Source: Lachnoclostridium sp. UBA903 (GTDB lineage Bacteria; Bacillota; Clostridia; Lachnospirales; Lachnospiraceae). From it: DNA of 9,610 bases. Positions 1 to 5,824 of this stretch are shown here, in pieces. The first letter of the stretch is position 1. Each line of letters opens with the position of its first letter. Where the stretch lies: the NCBI GenBank assembly GCA_002294045.1, contig DBEP01000053.1, positions 1 through 9,610 of the forward strand. Direction: 5' to 3'. The notes below the pieces were generated by a model, which saw only the letters and a list, made by a program, of their open reading frames with translations, ran no database searches and had not been told where the DNA came from. A program made the position numbers and the translations under genes.

Positions 1-87
1 CAGATGGTAATGTCGGATACGGGGAAATCCTCTGGATATGTTTGCCGCCGTACTTACCGGTGTATCCGTATCCGACATTACCATCTG
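1..87. repeat. Perfect 22-bp inverted repeat (1-22 / 66-87), probable fold-back artefact
   Basis: Bases 1-22 are the exact reverse complement of 66-87, with a 43-nt spacer; pairing ends at 23/65. The right arm lies inside conserved GH28 coding sequence (the SDITIC segment), while the left arm puts an in-frame TAA at 8-10 in a gene whose homologues extend well upstream. A perfect palindrome ending exactly at the window edge is typical of a chimeric fold-back read or a mis-assembled contig end. A real genomic inversion is less likely. The repeat is seen directly; the artefact reading is inference. Confidence 0.8.
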
Positions 88-1105
88 CGGCCAGGGTACC
101 CTGGACGGTAATGCCGGTTTTGATAACTGGTGGAAAGACCCGAAAAGAAAAAACATAGCCTACCGGCCCAGAATGATATTTCTAAAAGGTTGTGATAAGG
201 TAACGGTTCAGGGTATTACAATACAAAACAGTCCGAGCTGGTGTATTCACCCTTATTTTTCGACCAGGCTTACGTTTGCGGATTTAATAATCTTAAATCC
301 CAAGGATTCTCCCAATACCGACGGGATTAATCCGGAATCCTGTAAAAAAGTCGAAATAACGGGAGTGTATTTTTCACTGGGAGATGACTGTATTGCGATT
401 AAATCCGGAAAACTGTATATGGGTTCAAAATACAGGACGGCTTCCGAAGAAATTACCATCCGCCAATGTTATATGAAAGACGGGCACGGTGCCGTAACTA
501 TCGGCAGTGAGATGGCCGGCGGAGTAAAAAATGTGACGGTCAGGGACTGCCGGTTTTCTTTTACGGACAGGGGTTTTCGTTTAAAAACAAGAAGAGGGAG
601 GGGAAAAGACGGCGTAATCGATGGTATATTGTTTGACAATATACTGATGGAGCAGGTTTTGACACCGATTGCAATTAACTCTTTTTATTATTGCGATCCG
701 GACGGTCACAGCGATTACGTAAGCACCAAAAAAGCTCTGCCCGTTGACGAGGGCACTCCGGTCATTCGTCACCTTGCCTTTCGGAACATTACCTGCAGGG
801 ACTGCCATGTAACCGCGGCATTTATTTACGGCCTTCCTGAGAAAAAGATTGAGAAAATCTCCCTCCAAAATATCCGGATGGATTTTGCAAAACATCCCCT
901 TCCGGGGATTCCCGCCATGATGGACGGTTTGAAGCCCGTAACAAATGGTGGAATTTTTGCGGCAAATATAGTAGAATTAGAGATAGTGCAGGTTATCATT
1001 TCGGGATATAAGGGAAAAGGTCTGAAACTGCACGGTGTGGAGCATTTGTATTCAGATAACGTATCAGATGCTTTAATAACGGATGAAAGGAAGGAGCAGG
1101 TATGA
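38..1105 (+). CDS. GH28 polygalacturonase-like glycoside hydrolase, 5'-truncated
   Basis: Glycoside hydrolase family 28 (pectin right-handed beta-helix), expected to hydrolyse alpha-1,4-galacturonosyl links in pectin or oligogalacturonides. Counting from the ATG at 38, the family catalytic signatures are all present in order: NTD at 93-95 inside SPNTDG, the Asp pair of GDDC at 116-117, His150 in GHGAVTIGSE, and RLK at 181-183. These supply the three acidic residues and the substrate-binding His/Arg/Lys of GH28. The visible 355 aa lack the N-terminal part normally found in bacterial members (often 430-520 aa). The frame is open upstream to base 23 and reads GNPLD before the Met, which fits continuing coding sequence; the ATG at 38 has no ribosome binding site and is probably internal. 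The upstream stop comes from the inverted-repeat artefact. With no N-terminus visible, a signal peptide cannot be judged; many Lachnospiraceae GH28 proteins of this type are cytoplasmic. The stop codon overlaps the next start (ATGA), so the two are translationally coupled. Confidence 0.9.
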   Translation: MFAAVLTGVSVSDITICGQGTLDGNAGFDNWWKDPKRKNIAYRPRMIFLKGCDKVTVQGITIQNSPSWCIHPYFSTRLTFADLIILNPKDSPNTDGINPESCKKVEITGVYFSLGDDCIAIKSGKLYMGSKYRTASEEITIRQCYMKDGHGAVTIGSEMAGGVKNVTVRDCRFSFTDRGFRLKTRRGRGKDGVIDGILFDNILMEQVLTPIAINSFYYCDPDGHSDYVSTKKALPVDEGTPVIRHLAFRNITCRDCHVTAAFIYGLPEKKIEKISLQNIRMDFAKHPLPGIPAMMDGLKPVTNGGIFAANIVELEIVQVIISGYKGKGLKLHGVEHLYSDNVSDALITDERKEQV

Positions 1106-1953
1106 GAATTGGTATCCGTGCCCATGATATGGAGAGGGCACCCTTGGAAGAATTGGTAAAAAACATAAGGAATAAGGGGTTTGACAGTGCTCAGCTGGCA
1201 TTGCAGAAAGCAATCCATGATTTTAATGCTTTACCGGAAGCTATGACTCCCGGTATGGCATTTTATATTAAAGAAATATTTTTGAGGTATCATGTTGATA
1301 TAGCTGTTCTTGGCTGTTATTTAAATATTACCAATCCGGCGGAAAAAGAACGTACGCAAATTATGGAGACTTACAAAACCCATATTCGCTTTGCTAGTCT
1401 TTTAGGCTGCGGCCTGGTAGGTACGGAAACGGGAGCAATGAACCGGGAATACACCTTTGAGGCGGCCAATCATTCGGAAAAAGCTCTTGAAGTACTGATA
1501 GAGAATTTAAAAAAAATCGTGGATTACGCCGAGAAAATGGGGGTTATTATCGGAGTGGAGCCTGTTTATAAACATATCGTATCCGATATTGAACGTGCAA
1601 ACCGGGTTTTAAATTCGGTGGCTTCCCCTAATCTGCAGATTATTTTGGACCCGGTGAATCTGCTGAATTATGATAATTATAAGGAACAGGACGATATAAT
1701 AAAAGGAGCCTTCCAATTATTCGGCAAGGATATTGCGGCAATTCACGTAAAAGATTTTCGCGTGGCGGATAAGGAAATTGTGGAAATTCCTGCCGGAGCC
1801 GGAGGCTTCTTTCATTATGAAACGTTATTGTCCTTAATTAAAAGCCGGAAACCTTTTATCCATGTCCTTCTGGAAGGCACCAGCCCTTCCAACGCGGTTA
1901 CCGCCAGAAAGCATCTGGAGGACATCTATCAAAATATCTCTTCAGGAGAATGA
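1102..1953 (+). CDS. Sugar phosphate isomerase/epimerase, xylose isomerase-like TIM barrel
   Basis: A 283-aa protein of the AP-endonuclease-2/xylose-isomerase-like TIM barrel superfamily, which contains metal-dependent ketose 3-epimerases and sugar isomerases. Candidate metal ligands occur in family order at barrel-strand ends: Glu153 (GVEP), Asp183 (ILDPVN), His215 (HVKDF) and Glu258 (LLEGT). This is the Glu-Asp-His-Glu pattern of D-tagatose 3-epimerase. The length is normal for the family. The start is set by AAGGAG at 1091-1096, 5 nt before the ATG, and by the ATGA overlap with the GH28 gene. Lying between a pectinase and a LacI regulator, it probably acts in the cytoplasm on a galacturonate- or rhamnose-derived sugar; the exact substrate cannot be read from the sequence. 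An endonuclease IV role is unlikely given the context and the single set of ligands. Confidence 0.8.
   Translation: MRIGIRAHDMERAPLEELVKNIRNKGFDSAQLALQKAIHDFNALPEAMTPGMAFYIKEIFLRYHVDIAVLGCYLNITNPAEKERTQIMETYKTHIRFASLLGCGLVGTETGAMNREYTFEAANHSEKALEVLIENLKKIVDYAEKMGVIIGVEPVYKHIVSDIERANRVLNSVASPNLQIILDPVNLLNYDNYKEQDDIIKGAFQLFGKDIAAIHVKDFRVADKEIVEIPAGAGGFFHYETLLSLIKSRKPFIHVLLEGTSPSNAVTARKHLEDIYQNISSGE
1944..1948 (+). promoter_or_regulatory. Ribosome binding site fixing the LacI start
   Basis: AGGAG lies 9 nt before the ATG at 1958, inside the last codons of the epimerase gene. It supports the 1958 start over an in-frame ATG at 1862, which would add 32 residues unlike any LacI N-terminus. Confidence 0.65.
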
Positions 1954-1957
1954 TAAA

Positions 1958-2953
1958 ATGCCTGTTACACTAAAAGATATAGCCAAAGAAGTGGGAGTTT
2001 CCTATTCAACGGTATCCCGTGCATTAAGCGGAGAGACGGGAACGAATTCCAAGACCCGGGAAAAAATATTGGAAGCTGCAGGAAGACTGGGTTATACGCC
2101 AAACCAGAATGCGGTTAACCTTAAGCTTAAAAAATCCTATACTATCGGCCTTTATTTTTCCAACATCAGCAGTATGTCTTCCCCTTTTATTCTGCATGAT
2201 ATTGTTAAATCCGTATATAACACGATTGATAATGCCTATAATGTGGTGGTAAAAGGGATAGACCGTCATAAGCCCAATACCCTGAGCAGCACCAAATATG
2301 ACGGATTGCTGATTCTAAGCCAAAAACCCGAGGACGATGAGTTTATCGAAGAAGCGGTTGCCAGGAATATTCCTGTTGTGGTTTTTAACCGTTCTGTGTA
2401 TCATAAGGTAGCCAATATATTGACGGACGAAGCAAAAGGTGAGATGGAGGCTATGGAATATTTAATACAAAACGGCCATAAAAAAATCGGGATTATTGAA
2501 GGAATTCCCGGTCTGGCATCCACAAGGGCCAGGCACAGGGGATGGCGGCAGGCCTTTTTAAAGTATAATCTGGATGCGGATTCGGTTCCCATAGTGACCG
2601 GAGATTATCGTATCATGAGTGGGTATCGTGCGGGAAAAGCCTTGTTACATCATGACCTGACCGCCATATTATCTTTTAATGATGAGATGGCATTTGGTGC
2701 GGCAAAAGCCATTGAGGAGGCAGGCCTTAGCATACCGGAGGATATCTCCATAATAGGTTTTGATAATATAGGATGGCTGTGCAATACGGTCTTTCCCTTA
2801 ACCACCGTTGAACGTAACATGGGTATGATAGCGGTCAAGGCTACGGAATTATTATTTGATTTAATTGAGGACAGAGATAAAAAGGCGGGCAAAATTTATT
2901 TAGATACGAAACTGATAGTCCGGGATACGGTAAAAAACATATCGGATAGGTGA
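1958..2953 (+). CDS. LacI/GalR-family transcriptional regulator
   Basis: A 331-aa DNA-binding regulator of normal LacI-family length. Residues 1-50 form the classic N-terminal helix-turn-helix (VTLKDIAKEVGVSYSTVSRAL) and the following RLGYTPN segment. The hinge is at about 50-60, and the rest is a periplasmic-binding-protein-like effector domain. Family landmarks include FNRS at 143-146, the GEMEAMEYLIQNGHKKIGII helix-strand unit at 161-180, RARHRGW at 190-196, the FNDEMAFGA effector segment at 240-248, and ISIIGFDNI at 264-271. It starts 4 nt after the epimerase stop and is the last gene of the GH28 cassette, so it most likely controls this cassette in response to a pectin-derived sugar. The effector is unknown, and the operon's own operator lies upstream of the window. 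Confidence 0.9.
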   Translation: MPVTLKDIAKEVGVSYSTVSRALSGETGTNSKTREKILEAAGRLGYTPNQNAVNLKLKKSYTIGLYFSNISSMSSPFILHDIVKSVYNTIDNAYNVVVKGIDRHKPNTLSSTKYDGLLILSQKPEDDEFIEEAVARNIPVVVFNRSVYHKVANILTDEAKGEMEAMEYLIQNGHKKIGIIEGIPGLASTRARHRGWRQAFLKYNLDADSVPIVTGDYRIMSGYRAGKALLHHDLTAILSFNDEMAFGAAKAIEEAGLSIPEDISIIGFDNIGWLCNTVFPLTTVERNMGMIAVKATELLFDLIEDRDKKAGKIYLDTKLIVRDTVKNISDR

Positions 2954-3053
2954 GTTATTTTAGAAGGATAGTATTATGTAAGATTTTGAAGAATTGAGTA
3001 TAAATGAATTCATTCTGTTTCCTTAGAGTGAAAAATAGTGAAAAAGCAATGAG

Positions 3054-3162
3054 GGTGTTCCAATATTTAATTTACGTTTGACATAGCAGCAGTATATGGT
3101 TTAGAGTGTGTTTTAAATTATATGCTGTATACATTTTTTCGACGTAAAACTTTTGGAGCACC
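3054..3162. repeat. Large imperfect inverted repeat / potential hairpin
   Basis: Four helices stack in register. 3054-3063 pairs with 3153-3162 (10 bp, one G-T). 3071-3077 pairs with 3142-3148 (7 bp, TTTACGT/ACGTAAA). 3087-3091 pairs with 3123-3127 (5 bp). 3093-3096 pairs with 3119-3122 (4 bp, after a single bulged base). The loop is 3097-3118. About 26 pairs in arms of some 45 nt is more than chance would give. No transposase or target-site duplication is visible. It could be a decayed miniature inverted-repeat element, an RNA hairpin ending LacI transcription (no T-run follows), or the body of a small RNA. Confidence 0.45.
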
Positions 3163-3235
3163 TTCTTTATGACAGTTTTAATTATATACATTATATGCAT
3201 GCCTGAGGAAGCTTTATTTTTTAAAAGGAATATTT

Positions 3236-3249
3236 TGCATATATATGCA
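3236..3249. promoter_or_regulatory. 14-bp perfect palindrome, possible operator
   Basis: TGCATATATATGCA is its own reverse complement. The 9-mer TATATGCAT at 3242-3250 also occurs at 3192-3200, exactly 50 bp upstream, and a related TATATGC lies at 3119-3125. The palindrome ends about 36 bp before the -35 box of the hydratase promoter, a position suited to an activator or repressor. The repeat is visible; a regulatory role is inference, and simple AT-rich sequence makes chance palindromes more likely. Confidence 0.3.
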
Positions 3250-3285
3250 TTTTAAGTGAATTAAATTTATAAAAATAAAAATTCC

Positions 3286-3314
3286 TTGATTATTTCGTCC
3301 ATAGATATTATGAT
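3286..3314 (+). promoter_or_regulatory. Sigma-A-type promoter of the hydratase-folD operon
   Basis: The -35 box TTGATT (3286-3291) and the -10 box TATGAT (3309-3314) are separated by exactly 17 bp, with near-consensus hexamers. Transcription would begin near 3321, giving a 5' leader of about 168 nt before the ATG at 3489. A weaker alternative is ATGACA (3169-3174), 17 bp, TATATG (3192-3197). Confidence 0.55.
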
Positions 3315-3338
3315 TAAGTAGGATATATTAATTTATTT

Positions 3339-3352
3339 TGAAAGCGGATATG
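3339..3352 (+). promoter_or_regulatory. Possible CcpA cre-like site
   Basis: TGAAAGCGGATATG keeps the well-conserved left half and centre of the Firmicute cre consensus (TGNAANCGNWNNCA) but misses its last two positions. It lies about 18 nt downstream of the predicted transcription start, where CcpA can act as a roadblock. It overlaps the left arm of the leader stem, so both readings compete for the same bases. Low confidence. Confidence 0.25.
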
Positions 3353-3461
3353 ACTCTTTTTAATTTGGCCTGTTTCAATCATACTCTGACACTGAAACAG
3401 CCGGTAAGGCTGCGTAATAGATTATGGATAAGTAAAGGTGGCGAGCGCTCATATCCGTTTT
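3341..3461 (+). promoter_or_regulatory. Structured 5' leader of the hydratase gene, possible cis-regulatory RNA
   Basis: A 13-bp stem (3341-3353 with 3449-3461, one G-U) encloses about 95 nt. Inside is a perfect 8-bp hairpin, CTGTTTCA 3370-3377 with TGAAACAG 3393-3400 (15-nt loop). Overlapping its 3' strand is an alternative 5-bp hairpin, CAGCC 3398-3402 with GGCTG 3408-3412 (5-nt loop). The two hairpins cannot form fully together, as in switching RNAs. The stem begins some 20 nt after the predicted start site and ends about 16 nt before AAGGAG, which suits control of translation initiation. I do not recognise conserved cores of the THF, ZTP, TPP, FMN, purine, lysine, glycine, SAM or T-box classes. 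Alternatively the two arms may be inverted DNA operators. Confidence 0.45.
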
Positions 3462-3477
3462 GACATAAAGACGAAAG

Positions 3478-3483
3478 AAGGAG
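3478..3483 (+). promoter_or_regulatory. Ribosome binding site fixing the hydratase start
   Basis: AAGGAG lies 5 nt before the ATG at 3489. An in-frame GTG at 3438 lies inside the predicted leader structure and lacks a ribosome binding site, so 3489 is preferred. Confidence 0.7.
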
Positions 3484-3488
3484 ACACT

Positions 3489-5795
3489 ATGATTAAATTA
3501 TATGAAAAAGGTGCCTATGTTCTAAATGGTACTGAAATAATTGATGAACAAACTGCTGCTGAGGATATGCTTTCTTCTAAGCTTGGCGAAGTCTGTACCA
3601 AGGAAGAAGCGGTTCAGAATACTTTGGCCTATGACATATTAAAAGCCCATAATACTTCCGGCAATATGGAGAAGCTGAAGATAAAATTCGATAAATTGAC
3701 TTCCCATGATATAACCTTTGTAGGCATTATCCAGACGGCCAGGGCAAGCGGGCTGGAGAAATTCCCGGTTCCCTACGTGCTGACCAACTGCCACAACAGT
3801 CTTTGTGCGGTAGGAGGAACCATTAATGAGGATGACCATATGTTCGGCTTAGCCTGTGCCAAAAAGTATGGGGGAGTTTATGTTCCGCCTCATCAGGCAG
3901 TCATTCATCAGTTTGCCCGTGAGATGCTTGCAGGTGCCGGTAAAATGATTTTAGGCTCAGACAGCCACACCCGTCACGGTGCATTAGGAACCATGGCCGT
4001 GGGAGAGGGCGGACCGGAAATCGTAAAACAGCTTTTATCCAGGACCTACGATATTAACAGGCCGGAAGTAGTCGGTGTTTATTTAACGGGTGCCCCAAGA
4101 AAGGGGGTCGGACCCCAGGATATTGCCCTGGCAATTATCGGCGCCGTATTTGCTAACGGATATGTAAACAATAAGGTTATGGAATTTATCGGTGACGGTA
4201 TCAGAAATCTGAGCATGGATTACCGTATCGGTATCGATGTCATGACGACGGAAACTACCTGCCTTTCCTCCATATGGATTACGGATGATACCGTAAAAGA
4301 ATTTTATGAGATTCACAACAGGGCAGAAGAATATGAAGAATTAAAGCCTAAGAAAGTCGCCTATTATGACGGTATGGTTTATGTTGATTTATCCGAAATC
4401 AAACCAATGATTGCCATGCCCTTTCACCCAAGCAACGTTTACACCATTGACGAACTGAATGCCAATCTGTCCGATATACTGGAAGAAGTGGAAAAGAAAG
4501 CATTGGTCAGTCTGGGAAATGATAAAATCAAATATACTTTACGGGATAAAATAAAAAATGGAAAATTATACGTTGAACAGGGAGTAATTGCCGGATGTGC
4601 CGGCGGCGGATTTGAAAATATTTGTGATGCCGCCGATATATTAAACGGCAAATACATCGGGGCTGACGAATTTTCATTAAGCGTATATCCGGCAAGTCAG
4701 CCGATTTTTATGGAATTGGTAAGAAACGGAACCGTTGCTAAATTAATGGAAACCGGGGCTACCATACGGACAGCATTCTGCGGGCCCTGCTTTGGTGCCG
4801 GAGACGTACCTTCCAATAACAGTTTAAGTATCCGCCACACTACCAGAAACTTTCCCAACAGAGAAGGTTCTAAAATTACCAGCGGACAGATTGCTTCCGT
4901 TGCCTTAATGGATGCCAAATCCATAGCTGCTACAGCTGCAAATAAAGGTTATTTAACTTCTGCGGAGTATATGGATGTGGAATATATGAAACCGAAATAT
5001 TTCTTTGACGGCAAAATATACGAAAACCGTGTGTATGACGGAACAGGCAGGCCGGATCCGGCAGCCGAAATTAAATTTGGCCCCGGTATTGTGGACTGGC
5101 CGGCTATGGCAAGCTTAACCGATGATATGGTATTAAAGGTTGTTTCCGTTATTCACGATCCGGTTACCACAACCGATGAATTAATACCTTCCGGTGAGAC
5201 CTCCTCTTACCGCTCCAATCCCTTAGGGCTGGCGGAGTTTACTTTGTCCAGAAAGGACCCTGCCTATGTGGGACGCGCCAAGGAAGTGCAGAAAGCGGAG
5301 AAAGCAAGAATAGCCGGTGAAGACATTTATAGTGCCAACACTGAAATCAAAGAGGTTTTTGATAAAATCAACGCCAGATTCCGGGCAGATGCCAAATCAA
5401 CTGAAATCGGAAGTGTCATTTATGCGGTAAAACCGGGAGACGGCTCTGCAAGGGAACAGGCGGCAAGCTGCCAGAAGGTTCTTGGCGGACTGGCTAATAT
5501 AGCCAGGGAATATGCAACAAAAAGATACCGCTCCAATTTAATTAACTGGGGTATGCTTCCCTTCCTCTATAAGGAAGAACTGCCTTTTGAAAACGGTGAT
5601 TATATCTTTGTAAAAGATATCAAAAAGGCTGTGAGGGATAAAATATCTGAAATAAAAGCCTATGTAGTAAATAAGGATATGAAGGAATTTACTTTACAGC
5701 TTGGTGAATTGACGGAGGATGAAAGGGAAATCATTGAAAAAGGATGTTTAATAAACTATTATCGTGACAAAAATAAAACAGCTTCCGAATATTAA
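3489..5795 (+). CDS. Aconitase-superfamily hydratase (annotated as hydratase or aconitate hydratase in relatives)
   Basis: A 768-aa single-chain member of the aconitase superfamily, full length for aconitase. The three [4Fe-4S] ligands are Cys370 (IAGCAGG), Cys431 and Cys434 (FCGPC). The N-terminal domains carry SDSHT at 157-161, as in aconitase TDSHT. The C-terminal swivel domain keeps GDGSARE, with Ser653 and Arg655 at the places of the aconitase catalytic serine and substrate arginine, followed by a region like the aconitase segment that ends GLLPL (here WGMLPF). Canonical aconitase would dehydrate and rehydrate citrate/isocitrate in the cytoplasm. Several active-site motifs differ, however: CTNSS is replaced by CAGGG, the DH before SDSHT by CH (101-102), TTDH by TTDE (to 564), and GSSREH by GSAREQ. 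The protein may therefore act on another hydroxy acid; the poorly characterised E. coli YbhJ group is a possible relative. It is first in an operon, 29 nt before folD. Confidence 0.82.
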   Translation: MIKLYEKGAYVLNGTEIIDEQTAAEDMLSSKLGEVCTKEEAVQNTLAYDILKAHNTSGNMEKLKIKFDKLTSHDITFVGIIQTARASGLEKFPVPYVLTNCHNSLCAVGGTINEDDHMFGLACAKKYGGVYVPPHQAVIHQFAREMLAGAGKMILGSDSHTRHGALGTMAVGEGGPEIVKQLLSRTYDINRPEVVGVYLTGAPRKGVGPQDIALAIIGAVFANGYVNNKVMEFIGDGIRNLSMDYRIGIDVMTTETTCLSSIWITDDTVKEFYEIHNRAEEYEELKPKKVAYYDGMVYVDLSEIKPMIAMPFHPSNVYTIDELNANLSDILEEVEKKALVSLGNDKIKYTLRDKIKNGKLYVEQGVIAGCAGGGFENICDAADILNGKYIGADEFSLSVYPASQPIFMELVRNGTVAKLMETGATIRTAFCGPCFGAGDVPSNNSLSIRHTTRNFPNREGSKITSGQIASVALMDAKSIAATAANKGYLTSAEYMDVEYMKPKYFFDGKIYENRVYDGTGRPDPAAEIKFGPGIVDWPAMASLTDDMVLKVVSVIHDPVTTTDELIPSGETSSYRSNPLGLAEFTLSRKDPAYVGRAKEVQKAEKARIAGEDIYSANTEIKEVFDKINARFRADAKSTEIGSVIYAVKPGDGSAREQAASCQKVLGGLANIAREYATKRYRSNLINWGMLPFLYKEELPFENGDYIFVKDIKKAVRDKISEIKAYVVNKDMKEFTLQLGELTEDEREIIEKGCLINYYRDKNKTASEY

Positions 5796-5824
5796 GCAAG
5801 GTTGAAAGGTACAGGTGTATCAAA

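Larger units (their letters stand above)
2954..3285. other. AT-rich intergenic DNA without a supported gene
   Basis: Between the LacI stop and the promoter at 3286 no frame has a plausible start with a ribosome binding site and a protein-like composition. It is markedly more AT-rich than the flanking genes. It holds a 12-bp perfect palindrome (AATGAATTCATT, 3003-3014), the large inverted repeat at 3054-3162 and a 14-bp palindrome at 3236-3249. I see no classic intrinsic terminator (GC stem plus T-run) after the LacI gene. Confidence 0.6.

Noticed and set aside
826..1218. Antisense open frame of 130 codons opposite GH28 and the epimerase gene
   Set aside because: It is a shadow of two genes with clear catalytic motifs, with no recognisable protein features. 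Other antisense frames opposite the hydratase, folD, LacI and the membrane protein genes were dismissed for the same reason.
1862..1957. In-frame 5' extension of the LacI gene from ATG 1862
   Set aside because: It overlaps the epimerase coding sequence, lacks a suitable ribosome binding site, and adds 32 residues before a perfect LacI N-terminus at 1958.
3078..3107. TTGACA at 3078-3083, 18 bp before TAGAGT, as the main operon promoter
   Set aside because: The -10 is poor, the boxes lie inside the inverted repeat, and the promoter at 3286-3314 is better spaced and closer to the gene. It might still drive a small RNA.
2954..3285. Insertion sequence or transposon remnant
   Set aside because: No transposase fragment, terminal direct repeats or target-site duplication could be seen; only the inverted repeat itself is supported.
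3341..3461. Known riboswitch (THF, ZTP, TPP or FMN) or T-box before the hydratase gene
   Set aside because: Short stretches resemble parts of TPP (CTGCGTAATAGA-like), FMN (CCGGTAAGGC-like) and T-box (GGTGGC), but none of the conserved cores is complete or in the right order.
3438..3488. GTG start at 3438 for the hydratase
   Set aside because: It lies in the predicted leader structure without a Shine-Dalgarno sequence; the ATG at 3489 has AAGGAG at the right distance.
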